Shown: positions 50,204 to 58,798 of the stretch, piece by piece
Layout: each line of letters starts with the position of its first letter
Numbering within the stretch: position 1 is the first letter of the stretch
DNA from: an uncultured Propionivibrio sp.
Lineage (GTDB): Bacteria; Pseudomonadota; Gammaproteobacteria; Burkholderiales; Rhodocyclaceae
NCBI RefSeq assembly: GCF_963666255.1
Contig: NZ_OY762657.1
Location: 434,001 to 498,000 of the forward strand
Reading direction: 5' to 3'
DNA length: 64,000 nt
The notes under the pieces: generated by a model
Database searches by the model: none
Seen by the model: the letters and a program-made list of their open reading frames with translations, nothing else
What the model was told of the DNA's origin: nothing
Position numbers and translations under genes: made by a program

Positions 50204-51753
50204 TGAACGCTTTCGAAACGCACGGCATAAAGGTCGCCTTTCGAGTAGACGCAAATGCGGAGATCGGTCTTGGCCATCTGATGCGTTGCCTCGCCCTGGC
50301 CGATCGTCTCGCTGCTGCTGGTGTGTGTTGTCACTTTCTCGGTTACGGCGATGTTGTACGAACGCACGTGGCTGACCGCCATGTCTTTCACTCACTTCCC
50401 GATATTTCGGCAGGAAGGCTTGACGACGTCGATGCTGAAGGTGTGCAGGACTATGCGCACTGGCTGCCCTACGGCTGGCGCGCCGATGCTGCGGCCTGCC
50501 TCAATGTCCTAGCCGATATCGGCCGCGTTGATTGGCTGATCGTCGACCATTACGCGTTGGATCGGCGCTGGGAGGAGATGCTGGTCCCGGTGACGGTCCG
50601 GCTGATGGTCATAGATGACTTGGCCAATCGTGACCACGCTTGCGACTTGTTACTCGATCAAAACCTCGTGGACGGCATGGCGACGCGCTATCACCTGCGC
50701 GTGCCGGCCAACTGTCGTCAACTGCTGGGGCCTAGCTATGCGCTCTTACGCCCGGAATTTGCAGCGACCCGCGCAGCGGCGCAGGCGCGTCCGACGCTTG
50801 CTGGCGTTAACTCTATTCTCGTGATGTTCGGCGGTGCTGATGCGGTGGACCTGACCTCTGAGACCGTGGCGGCACTGCGCGAACTAGCCTATGCAGGTTC
50901 CGTAAACGTGGTGGTTGGCCCCTTGTATGCGAATGTCGCCACCTTACGGGAATCGCTCGCGGCGCTGCCCGGCGCCATCTTGCATGTGGCGCCGTCTGGT
51001 TTAGCCAATCTGATCGCCGGCGCCGACTTTGTGGTGGGGTCGCCCGGTGTCAGCAGTTGGGAGCGCTGCGTCCTGGGGGCGCCTGCTGCCGTAGTGACCG
51101 TTGCCAGCAACCAAGCGCAGATTGCCACAGCTCTTGCCAGAGTCGGCGCGCATTGGCATCTCGGAGCTCTGGGGGGTGACTCATTCGATGCCTTGAAAGC
51201 AGCACTGGCTTTGGCGCTCCACAGCCCAGATAGTCTAGAGGGCATGCGTCGCCACGCCTTTGCTGTGTGCGACGGCCTTGGCACCGACCGCGTCGTCCGC
51301 CATCTGGCCGCGCTGGCAATTACGCTGCGACCAGCGACTATTGAACAGGCAGGCATACTGCACGCTTGGCGCAACGACCCGCGTGTGCGCCAGGCTTCAT
51401 TCAACACCTCGGTCATTGATTTCGAAACGCACATGCGCTGGATCGAACAGGTCCTGGCCGATCCGCAGCGCCACCTGTTGATCGCCGCGACTGTGGATGG
51501 CGATGTCGCTGGCGTACGTTTTGACTGTGCCGGCGACGAGGCCGAGGTGTCCATCTACTTGGCCCCTGACCTTGGCAATCGCGGTCTGGGTACAGCGGTG
51601 ATAAAGGAAATGCGGCACTGGGCGCGCGTCAATCTCCCTGCGGTCAGCAGGCTGACCGCCACCGTGCTAGCGAATAATCCGTCTTCGCGCAAGGCGTTCC
51701 TGAATGCGGGTTTCAAGCCGCGGCATGAGGTGCTGACGGTCGACTTGCGATGA
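50203..51753 (+). CDS. pseG: PseG-PseH fusion: UDP-sugar hydrolase plus N-acetyltransferase
   Basis: Cytoplasmic bifunctional protein of 516 residues. Residues about 8-345 are PseG, a GT-B-like hydrolase removing UDP from the diacetamido-altropyranose (FRVDANAEIGLGHLMRCLALA, VDHYALD, VIDDLANRDHACDLLLDQNL, GADAVDLT). Residues about 355-516 are a GNAT acetyltransferase (LRPATIEQAGILHAWRNDP, LGNRGLGTAVIKEM) that fits PseH, the N-acetyl transfer of step three. Separate genes in Campylobacter, fused here; no separate PseH lies in the Pse block. Steps three and four of the pathway are therefore on one chain. Confidence 0.92.
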   Translation: MNAFETHGIKVAFRVDANAEIGLGHLMRCLALADRLAAAGVCCHFLGYGDVVRTHVADRHVFHSLPDISAGRLDDVDAEGVQDYAHWLPYGWRADAAACLNVLADIGRVDWLIVDHYALDRRWEEMLVPVTVRLMVIDDLANRDHACDLLLDQNLVDGMATRYHLRVPANCRQLLGPSYALLRPEFAATRAAAQARPTLAGVNSILVMFGGADAVDLTSETVAALRELAYAGSVNVVVGPLYANVATLRESLAALPGAILHVAPSGLANLIAGADFVVGSPGVSSWERCVLGAPAAVVTVASNQAQIATALARVGAHWHLGALGGDSFDALKAALALALHSPDSLEGMRRHAFAVCDGLGTDRVVRHLAALAITLRPATIEQAGILHAWRNDPRVRQASFNTSVIDFETHMRWIEQVLADPQRHLLIAATVDGDVAGVRFDCAGDEAEVSIYLAPDLGNRGLGTAVIKEMRHWARVNLPAVSRLTATVLANNPSSRKAFLNAGFKPRHEVLTVDLR

Positions 51754-51768
51754 TTAAAGGAAATCCAC

Positions 51769-52830
51769 ATGGCAGAAAGTCATAGCATCGCCATCGGCGG
51801 CCGAAAGATCGGTAAGGGCTACGCTCCCTTCGTGATCGCAGAAGTGTCCGGCAACCACAACCAGTCGCTCGACCGGGCGCTCGCGATCGTCGAGGCCGCC
51901 GCTGCTGCGGGCGCGCATGCCCTGAAGCTGCAGACCTACACCGCAGAGACGATGACGCTCGCGAGTGACCGCGGCGAATTCTTCATCAACGACGAGAATA
52001 GCCTCTGGCGGGGCAACAGCTTGCACGACCTGTACAAGCAGGCTTACACGCCGTGGGAATGGCACGCGCCGCTGATGACGCGTGCCGCCCAACTCGGCAT
52101 GCTGTGCCTCAGTTCGCCCTTCGACGCCAGCGCCGTCGACTTTCTTGAGTCGCTGAATGTCCCCGCGTACAAGATCGCCTCGTTCGAAAACGTCGACCTG
52201 CCTTTAATCCGCAAGGTCGCGCGAACAGGCAAGCCGATGATCATTTCTACCGGCATGGCAACCGTCGCCGAAATCGACGATGCCGTGCGAGCCGCGCGAG
52301 AGGCCGGTTGCAGAGAACTGGTGCTGCTCAAGTGCACCAGCACCTACCCGGCCACGCCGCAGAACAGCAACGTTACGACCATCCCGCACATGCGCGAGCT
52401 GTTCGATTGCCAGGTCGGCTTGTCCGACCACACCATGGGCATTGGTGCGTCGGTCGCCGCAGTGGCGCTCGGCGCCACCGTCGTCGAAAAGCATTTCACA
52501 CTGCGCCGTGCCGACGGCGGCGTGGACAGCAGCTTCTCGTTGGAGCCGGACGAACTGCGCAGCCTCGTCGTGGAGACCGAGCGCGCCTGGCAAGCGCTGG
52601 GGGCGGTAAGTTACGGGCCCGGCGAAGCAGAAAGTAAGTCGCTCGTCTTCCGCCGCTCAATCTACGTCGTTGCAGATCTCAAGGCCGGCGACGTACTGAG
52701 CGAGTCGAACCTGCGCTGCATCCGCCCCGGTTTTGGCTTGTCGCCCAAATATTACGAAACCCTGCTTGGTCGGCGAGTGAACCGCGCTATTCGTGTGGGC
52801 ACGCCGATGTCGTGGGACTTCATTGGTTGA
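51769..52830 (+). CDS. pseI: Pseudaminic acid synthase PseI
   Basis: Cytoplasmic NeuB-family synthase of 353 residues condensing 2,4-diacetamido-2,4,6-trideoxy-L-altrose with PEP. It has FVIAEVSGNHNQSLDRAL at the N-terminus, KLQTYTAETMTL near residue 46, YKIASFEN near 131, CTSTYPATP near 191, LSDHTMGIG near 222, VEKHFTLRRADGGVD and a C-terminal SAF domain. The TAETMTL and DGGVDSSFSL elements separate PseI from NeuB and LegI. The ATG has AAAGGAA upstream. With PseB, C, F and G-H the pathway is complete. Confidence 0.95.
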   Translation: MAESHSIAIGGRKIGKGYAPFVIAEVSGNHNQSLDRALAIVEAAAAAGAHALKLQTYTAETMTLASDRGEFFINDENSLWRGNSLHDLYKQAYTPWEWHAPLMTRAAQLGMLCLSSPFDASAVDFLESLNVPAYKIASFENVDLPLIRKVARTGKPMIISTGMATVAEIDDAVRAAREAGCRELVLLKCTSTYPATPQNSNVTTIPHMRELFDCQVGLSDHTMGIGASVAAVALGATVVEKHFTLRRADGGVDSSFSLEPDELRSLVVETERAWQALGAVSYGPGEAESKSLVFRRSIYVVADLKAGDVLSESNLRCIRPGFGLSPKYYETLLGRRVNRAIRVGTPMSWDFIG

Positions 52831-52839
52831 AAAAATGTG

Positions 52840-53874
52840 ATGTCTGAGCAGATGAATCTGATCACTGCGCGAACCGCTGTGCTTGAAGGGCCCCGTAACC
52901 TGCGGTTCAAGGAAGAGACGCTTGATCCGGCCGCTCTCGGCGAGGGCGAACTCCTTTGCGCGACCATCGTCTCGGCGATCTCGCCGGGGACCGAGCTTGC
53001 GGCCTACACTGACGCGCCGCCGCTACGCCCCGGTGTCGTCTATCCGCGCCTCGTCGGTTACTGCAACGTTGCTCGGGTGCTGGCTTGCGGCAAGACCGTG
53101 AGCGGAATTGCGCCCGGCGACCGAATCCTGAGTTTTTCCAGCCATCGCAGCCACTTCTGCCTCGCCGCTACCGATGCGCTGGCCGTGCTTCCCGAAGGGG
53201 TGGTGAGCGACGACGCGGCTTGCGCCTACCTGTTCCACCTCGGGTACAACGCGGTGCTCAAGTCGGGGCTGCGCCCGGGTAGCGAGGTGGTCGTCATCGG
53301 TCTCGGCGTCCTCGGCCTGACCACCGTCGCGCTGGCAGCCCTCGCCGGCGCGCACGTTTTCGCGATCTCGGACCACGAATCGCCCCGCGAGAAAGCGCTG
53401 GCCTTCGGCGCCACCGCCTGTTTCAGCCGCGCCGAATTCCCGCAGCTCGCCGAGCGGCTCGGGCCGGCGCGCGCTCAGGTAGTCATCACGACGAGCAACA
53501 CCTGGGCCGACTGGCGACTGGCGCTTGAAGGTGCCGGCCAACGCGGGACGATCGCGGTGCTCGGTTTTCCCGGTCGTCAGGAAACCGCCATTCCTTTCAA
53601 TCCGCTCGACAGTGCGCATTTCTACATGCGTCAGCTTTGCATCACGGCTGTGGGCATGTCGCCGGAACTGCCGGATTCGCGTGGTTTCCTGCCTTTCAAC
53701 GAACGCGCCAACCTGAAGCGCCTGCTTGACTGGATAGAAGCCGGCCGCCTTCTTCCCGCGGAACTCGTCTCAGGTCGCTTCCCGGGATCGCAGTTAGCCA
53801 GCGCGTACGAGAGCCTCCTGCGCCGCGAGGGCAGTCCGCTGACCTATCTGCTCGACTGGAGCGCCGGCCAATGA
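52840..53874 (+). CDS. Medium-chain dehydrogenase/reductase without zinc motifs
   Basis: Cytoplasmic oxidoreductase of 344 residues in the MDR superfamily. It has ISPGTELAAYT near residue 48 and a nucleotide-binding motif GLGVLGLTT near 156. The zinc alcohol dehydrogenase marks (GHE and the four-cysteine loop) are absent, so it is probably zinc-free. In related loci an MDR domain of this kind is fused to a Gfo/Idh/MocA domain; here the two are separate genes overlapping by four bases. The reaction is unknown, probably on a nucleotide sugar. ATG at 52840 preferred; 52852 is possible. It opens a more GC-rich part of the locus. Confidence 0.78.
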   Translation: MSEQMNLITARTAVLEGPRNLRFKEETLDPAALGEGELLCATIVSAISPGTELAAYTDAPPLRPGVVYPRLVGYCNVARVLACGKTVSGIAPGDRILSFSSHRSHFCLAATDALAVLPEGVVSDDAACAYLFHLGYNAVLKSGLRPGSEVVVIGLGVLGLTTVALAALAGAHVFAISDHESPREKALAFGATACFSRAEFPQLAERLGPARAQVVITTSNTWADWRLALEGAGQRGTIAVLGFPGRQETAIPFNPLDSAHFYMRQLCITAVGMSPELPDSRGFLPFNERANLKRLLDWIEAGRLLPAELVSGRFPGSQLASAYESLLRREGSPLTYLLDWSAGQ

Positions 53875-54950
53875 TCGCAACCCACAGCGAGAGGATTCGC
53901 AGCGCCGTCATAGGTTGCGGCCGCATGGGCGCCGTCACCAGCGAGGCCATGCGCCGCTTCGCGCCGCCGGCGTGGATGCCGCTCAGCCATGCGGAAGCCG
54001 TTCTCGCGCAGCCCTGCCTCGAACTGGTGGGTGTCTGCGATATCGCACCCGAACCGCTCGCCGCCGCTGCCGCGCGTTTCAGTGTTCCGGCCTACGCTGA
54101 TTACCGTCAGCTCCTCGACGCCCTGCGGCCGAAACTCGTTACCGTCGCGACTCGCACGCCCGAGAGGCCCGATGTCATCGCCGCTTCGCTGGCCGCAGGC
54201 GCGCGCGCGCTGCATCTCGAAAAACCGCTCTGCAACAGTGTTGCGCAACTGACGCAGCTCGAAGCGCTGTTCGCCGATCCCAGCCTCGCTTGCACCTTCG
54301 GCACGCTGCGGCGCTACATGCCCATCTATCACCGCGCCCGAACGCTCGCTAGCGAAGCGTACTTCGGCGGTCTAAGCCAGGTGCAGGTCAACATGGGCAA
54401 GGCGCCGCTCATGTGGACACATCCACATTCCATCGATTTGCTGCTCTTCCTGGCAGGTGATCGGCCCGTCAAGAGCGTTTCGGCGCGCTTCGCCGATGGC
54501 AGTGTGGAACGGCATGGCAGCCGGATTGATGGCGACCCGGTTGTGACATCGATACTCTTCGAGTTTGATGATGGTTTGAGCGGTGTGATCGGTCAAACTG
54601 GGGGGTGTGATGTCGTTTTGGCCGGCAACAACGGTACGATCGCCGTCGAGTCAGACGGTCGCCGGCTACGTATCAGGACTAGCGAAGGTAGCGATATTTA
54701 CTGGGACAGGCATCTGCTTGAGGAGGCTGATGGAAGCCCAGGCGGTACCCGCTTGGCGCTGGACCGCCTGGTCGAAGGTCTAAACGGCAATGCAGCCCAA
54801 ATACTCGCCGACAAGCGCGCGATCCTGACTGGGCAACGCCTGCTGCTTGCCTGCGGCCAATCGCACTTGGCCGGCGGCGCCGCCGTCGATCCGGCGCAGC
54901 TCGATCCGAAACTCGTCATCACCGGCCGTAGCGGCAATCGCTATGCGTAA
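53871..54950 (+). CDS. Gfo/Idh/MocA-family oxidoreductase 1
   Basis: Cytoplasmic NAD(P)-dependent sugar oxidoreductase of 359 residues. The N-terminal Rossmann domain (about 8-135) has VIGCGRMGAVTSE and the family lysine motif HLEKPLC near residue 108; the C-terminal sheet domain carries a His pair in WTHPHSIDLLL near 183. Enzymes of this family oxidise nucleotide sugars at C3 (WbpB) or reduce keto sugars. Starts inside the stop of the MDR gene (ATGA), implying a tight functional pair. Substrate not deducible. Confidence 0.83.
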   Translation: MIATHSERIRSAVIGCGRMGAVTSEAMRRFAPPAWMPLSHAEAVLAQPCLELVGVCDIAPEPLAAAAARFSVPAYADYRQLLDALRPKLVTVATRTPERPDVIAASLAAGARALHLEKPLCNSVAQLTQLEALFADPSLACTFGTLRRYMPIYHRARTLASEAYFGGLSQVQVNMGKAPLMWTHPHSIDLLLFLAGDRPVKSVSARFADGSVERHGSRIDGDPVVTSILFEFDDGLSGVIGQTGGCDVVLAGNNGTIAVESDGRRLRIRTSEGSDIYWDRHLLEEADGSPGGTRLALDRLVEGLNGNAAQILADKRAILTGQRLLLACGQSHLAGGAAVDPAQLDPKLVITGRSGNRYA

Positions 54951-54976
54951 CCAGCAAGCGATCGATGGAGGCGCCG

Positions 54977-55951
54977 ATGCCGTTTAAGGCACTCGTCGTC
55001 GGTCTCGGCCAGATCGGCATGGGTTATGACCTGTCGCTCGACGCCGAGCAGATCTACTCGCACGCGCGCGCCTTCGCGACGCATCCCGACTTCGAACTCG
55101 TCGGCGGTGTTGATCCGAGCGCCGAGCGCCGCGTCACTTTCGCGCGCGCCTACGCGCGTCCGGCCTATGCAGACATCGCTGCCGCGCTTGCCGCGCAGGC
55201 GCCGGACGTCGTTGCCCTCGCCGTGCCGACACCGTACCACCGGGCCGCGCTCAACGAGGTGCTAGAAAATGGACGGCCGCAGGCGATCCTGTGCGAAAAG
55301 CCGCTCGCCGACGAAACCGGCGCCGCACAAGCGATCGTCGCTGCTTGCGCTGCCAAGGGCATCGCGCTCTACGTGAATTACATCCGACGCAGCGACCCAG
55401 GCGCGATCGAAGTCGGCCGGCGCATCGCCGCAGGCCTCATCGAAGCGCCGCTCAAGGGCGTCGTCTGGTATTCGAAGGGCTTGCGCCACAACGGTTCGCA
55501 CTTCCTGAACCTGCTCGAATCCTGGCTCGGGCCAGTCCAAAAAACAGCCGTGATCGACCCGGGCCGACTCCTACCGGACGGTGACGCCGAACCCGATCTG
55601 GACATTACGTTTGAAGGCGGGCGGGCGGTCTTCCTGGCCACGCGCGAGGAAGATTTTTCGCACTACACGATCGAACTCGTCGCCGCCAACGGCCGCCTGC
55701 GCTACGAGCAAGGCGGTGCGTTGATCGAGTGGCAGCCGACCGTCAGCGACTCCCGTCTCGACGGTTACACGCGGCTCGCCGAAACGGCGGAGACAATCGC
55801 CTCCGGCATGGCCCGCTATCAGTGGAACGTCGCTGCGCAACTGGCCGCCGCGCTGCGCGGCGAGGCGGCGCAGCTGTGCTCCGGCGACAAAGCGCTCGCC
55901 CTGCTGCAAACGATCGCCGACGTCTGCCAGCGGAGGCCGGCGCCGGCCTGA
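54977..55951 (+). CDS. Gfo/Idh/MocA-family oxidoreductase 2
   Basis: Cytoplasmic oxidoreductase of 324 residues, same family as its neighbour but not a close copy. VVGLGQIGMGYD at the N-terminus, CEKPLAD near residue 108, and NGSHFLNLLESW near 174 in the position of the catalytic His. ATG at 54977 has a strong GGAGG ribosome site and gives the usual start. Having two such enzymes plus an MDR suggests oxidation and reduction at different carbons of one sugar. 26 bases follow the previous gene. Confidence 0.82.
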   Translation: MPFKALVVGLGQIGMGYDLSLDAEQIYSHARAFATHPDFELVGGVDPSAERRVTFARAYARPAYADIAAALAAQAPDVVALAVPTPYHRAALNEVLENGRPQAILCEKPLADETGAAQAIVAACAAKGIALYVNYIRRSDPGAIEVGRRIAAGLIEAPLKGVVWYSKGLRHNGSHFLNLLESWLGPVQKTAVIDPGRLLPDGDAEPDLDITFEGGRAVFLATREEDFSHYTIELVAANGRLRYEQGGALIEWQPTVSDSRLDGYTRLAETAETIASGMARYQWNVAAQLAAALRGEAAQLCSGDKALALLQTIADVCQRRPAPA

Positions 55952-56083
55952 AAGAGCTTTGTTCGCGCGAGCCGATGAAGCTTACTGCTGGCAGTGCCGC
56001 GAACGCTTGAAAAATACCCTCCGGTGCAAACCGGGTCGTCAGGCGGCCGATTGCTGCCGCCACACTCACTCATCCAGAAAACC
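55952..56083 (+). other. Short intergenic stretch
   Basis: A 132-base gap, the largest in the cassette 52840-63830. It keeps an open reading phase into the aminotransferase from 55994, but that part has no family match I recognise. No promoter or hairpin is clear. Confidence 0.35.
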
Positions 56084-57379
56084 ATGGCCAACGAAACCAA
56101 ACTAGCCCTGTTCGGCGGGCCGAAGACGATCGAACGGCCCTTCGTCCGCTACAACCCGATCGGTGCCGAGGAAGTCGAGGCAGCCAAGGCCGTCGTCGAG
56201 AGCGGCGTGCTGTCGCAATTCATCGGCGCCTGGCACGAGGACTTCAACGGCGGTCCAAAAGTGCGCGAATTCGAAAACGCCTGCGCAACCTATTTCGGCG
56301 CACGCCACGCGATTACCGTCAACTCGTGGTCGTCCGGCCTCACCGCCGCCGTTGGCGCGATCGGCATCGAGCCGGGTGACGAAATAATCGTCAGCCCATG
56401 GACGATGTGCGCGAGCGCGACGGCGATCCTGCACTGGAACGCGATCCCCGTCTTCGCCGACATCGAGCCCACGACCTTCTGTCTCGACCCAGCCGCCGTC
56501 GAAGCGGCGATCACGCCCTACACAAAGGCGATCATGGCGGTCGACATCTTCGGCCACTCGGCGAACATGCGCGCGCTGATGGAGATCGCCGGGCGGCACG
56601 GCCTCAAAGTCATTTCGGATACCGCTCAGGCGCCGGGCGCCATGTACCACGGCCGGCACGCCGGAACGCTGGCGCACATCGGCGGCTACAGTCTGAATTA
56701 TCACAAGCACATTCACACCGGGGAAGGCGGCATCCTCGTCACCGACGACGATCTGCTCGCCGAACGCTTGCGCATGATCCGCAACCACGCCGAGGCGGTG
56801 GTCGCTGGCCGCAAATGGGACGATCTGACGAATATGATCGGCTACAACTTCCGGCTCGGCGAGATCGAGTCGGCAATCGGCATCGAGCAGTTGAAGAAGC
56901 TCGCCGGCTTCGTTGCCGACCGGCAGCGCGCCGCACGCCAGCTCGACGCCGGTCTGGCCGGTCTCACCGGGCTGCGCACGCCTCCTGTCGTTGACGGCTG
57001 CACCCATGCTTACTACGTCTATGCCATGACGCTCGACCCCGCAGCACTCGGCGTGCCGCGCTCGCGCATCATCGAGGCGCTCGCCGCCGAAGGCGTGCAG
57101 GGGCTCTCCGGCGCCTATCAGAATCTGCATCTCTTGCCGATGTACCAGAAGAAAATGGCTTACGGGTCGAAGGGGTTCCCCTGGACTTCGGACATCTGCC
57201 GCCGCGAAGTGAGTTACGCCAAAGGCATCTGCCCGCGCGCCGAGGCGCTCAACGAGTCGTCTTATCTCGGCTTTGCGATGTGCCTGCACCAGTTGACCGA
57301 CGCCGAAGTCGCGCTGCTCGTCCAGGCTTTCCGCAAGGTCTGGGCAAACCTGCCGACGCTCGCCGAAGGCGCTGCGTGA
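56084..57379 (+). CDS. DegT/DnrJ/EryC1/StrS-family aminotransferase
   Basis: Cytoplasmic PLP-dependent sugar aminotransferase of 431 residues, longer than PseC. It starts with LALFGGPKTIERPF, a feature of the AHBA synthase / scyllo-inosamine aminotransferase side of the family. Pocket residues: NSWSSGLTAAVGAIG near 83, DTAQAPGA near 184 and the PLP lysine near Lys208 in NYHKHIHTGEGG. It adds an amino group to a keto carbon, presumably one made by the MDR or MocA enzymes. It is not of the LegC type by motif, yet is the only aminotransferase besides PseC in the window. It overlaps the GNAT gene (GTGA). Weak ribosome site. Confidence 0.85.
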   Translation: MANETKLALFGGPKTIERPFVRYNPIGAEEVEAAKAVVESGVLSQFIGAWHEDFNGGPKVREFENACATYFGARHAITVNSWSSGLTAAVGAIGIEPGDEIIVSPWTMCASATAILHWNAIPVFADIEPTTFCLDPAAVEAAITPYTKAIMAVDIFGHSANMRALMEIAGRHGLKVISDTAQAPGAMYHGRHAGTLAHIGGYSLNYHKHIHTGEGGILVTDDDLLAERLRMIRNHAEAVVAGRKWDDLTNMIGYNFRLGEIESAIGIEQLKKLAGFVADRQRAARQLDAGLAGLTGLRTPPVVDGCTHAYYVYAMTLDPAALGVPRSRIIEALAAEGVQGLSGAYQNLHLLPMYQKKMAYGSKGFPWTSDICRREVSYAKGICPRAEALNESSYLGFAMCLHQLTDAEVALLVQAFRKVWANLPTLAEGAA

Positions 57380-57900
57380 GTCTGCGCCTTACCACCGCGC
57401 GGCTCGTCCTGGCGCCGTTCACAGCGAACGACATCTCGCCGCGCTACATCGGTTGGCTGAACGATCCGGAAGTCATGCGCTATTCGAACCAGCGCTTCCG
57501 CCGACACGACGTGCCCAGCAGCGAGGCCTATCTGCGCAGCTTCGCCGGCGGTCCGAATCAGTTCTGGAGCGCCCGGCTGGCCGCCGACGACAGGATGATC
57601 GGTACGCTGACCGCTTACATCGCCCCGCAGCACGGCACCGCCGACGTCGGCCTGCTGATCGGAGAGCGCGACGTCTGGGGACACGGCTACGGTCTCGAAG
57701 CGTGGCAGCGGCTACTCGACCACCTCTTCAGCGAACACGCGCTACGCAAGGTCACCGCCGGAGCGGCTGCGGGCAACGTCGGCATGATCAGGATCATGGA
57801 GCGCGCCGGCATGCAGCATGAGGCGACGCGAAGACAGCAGGAAATTATCGACGGCGAACTGCAGGACATCGTTTATTTTGCAAAATTCAGAACTGCTTGA
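57376..57900 (+). CDS. GNAT-family N-acetyltransferase
   Basis: Cytoplasmic acetyltransferase of 174 residues of the RimJ/RimL-like GNAT type: LRLTTARLVLAPF start, an acetyl-CoA loop region in GERDVWGHGYGLEA near residue 97 and GNVGMIRIMERAG near 134. The GTG start overlaps the aminotransferase stop, so it likely acetylates the amino group that enzyme adds. It could also supply the LegH step missing from the Leg-like block. It is distinct from the GNAT half of the PseG-PseH fusion. Confidence 0.83.
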   Translation: MSLRLTTARLVLAPFTANDISPRYIGWLNDPEVMRYSNQRFRRHDVPSSEAYLRSFAGGPNQFWSARLAADDRMIGTLTAYIAPQHGTADVGLLIGERDVWGHGYGLEAWQRLLDHLFSEHALRKVTAGAAAGNVGMIRIMERAGMQHEATRRQQEIIDGELQDIVYFAKFRTA

Positions 57901-58798
57901 CCTCTCGCCGCCGCTGGCCGTAGCCTGTCACGACGCCGGCGCAGCCAACCTGATCGCAGCTTGGCTGCGCGGCTGGCGCAGCGAAATCCGCCTCTGCCTC
58001 GCCGGCCCCGCCGCTGCACTGTGGCGCCGCCTGGACCCCGACGTCGCGCTGTTGCCACTCGATCGCGCGCTCGACGGCGCGGCGACGCTCCTGAGCGGCA
58101 CCGGCTGGGCCAGCGAACACGAACACGAAGCGCGCAAGCTGGCCCAAAGCCTCGGCATCCGCAGCATCGCAGCAGTGGACCACTGGGTGAATTACCGCGA
58201 ACGCTTCATCCGCCACGGAGAATTGATTTTGCCGAACGAGCTCTGGGTCGCGGACACCTACGCGAAGATCGAGGCGCAGCGCTGCTTCCCGAGCATGCCG
58301 GTGCGCGAACTGCCGAATCTCTACTTGCAGAATCTGGTCGAGGAAGTCGCCGCCTGCGATCCCGCCGCGCCGGCCGAAAAGCCTGCCTGCGTGCTCTACG
58401 TGCTCGAACCGATCCGCTGCGACTGGGACGCGGCCAAGCGGCACGACGCGCGGCCGGGCGAGCTGCAGGCCTTCGAATATTTCCTCGCCCACCTTGACCG
58501 CGTCGGCGCCGCCGACGCGCACATCGTCTTGCGCCCACATCCGTCCGATCCTGCCGGCAAGTACGACGACTGGCTCGCCCGCTTCACGGGCCGCGACCTC
58601 GCAATCGACGCCGGCACGCCGCTGGCCCGGCAGATTGCCAGCGCCGACTGGGTCGTCGGCTGCGAAAGCTTTGCGCTGGTGGCAGCGCTAGAGGCCGGCC
58701 GCATCGTCTTTTCCTCGCTGCCACCGTGGGCACCGCCGTGTTCGCTGCCGCACCGCGAGCTGCGCCACGTGCGCCATTTGCAGGAGTGCGCCGCATGA
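57878..58798 (+). CDS. Polysaccharide-locus protein of unknown function, possibly GT-B-like
   Basis: A soluble protein of about 306 residues. I do not recognise a named family. Visible: an N-terminal CHDAGAANLIAAWLRG block, AVDHWVNYRERF near residue 95, ELPNLYLQNL near 143, YVLEPIRCDW near 165 and LRPHPSDPAGKYD near 215; the last resembles the LRPHP motif of CDP-glycerol transferase and capsule-type GT-B proteins and of the protein at 62565. The start is uncertain: TTG at 57878 overlaps the GNAT gene by 23 bases; an ATG at 57818 would overlap by 83. It overlaps the next gene by four bases. Confidence 0.65.
   Translation: MQNSELLDLSPPLAVACHDAGAANLIAAWLRGWRSEIRLCLAGPAAALWRRLDPDVALLPLDRALDGAATLLSGTGWASEHEHEARKLAQSLGIRSIAAVDHWVNYRERFIRHGELILPNELWVADTYAKIEAQRCFPSMPVRELPNLYLQNLVEEVAACDPAAPAEKPACVLYVLEPIRCDWDAAKRHDARPGELQAFEYFLAHLDRVGAADAHIVLRPHPSDPAGKYDDWLARFTGRDLAIDAGTPLARQIASADWVVGCESFALVAALEAGRIVFSSLPPWAPPCSLPHRELRHVRHLQECAA

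Noticed and set aside
56084-57379. Assigning the DegT protein as LegC
   Set aside because: Its N-terminus and PLP motifs are of the AHBA/scyllo-inosamine type and it sits in another cassette; it remains only a candidate for filling that step.
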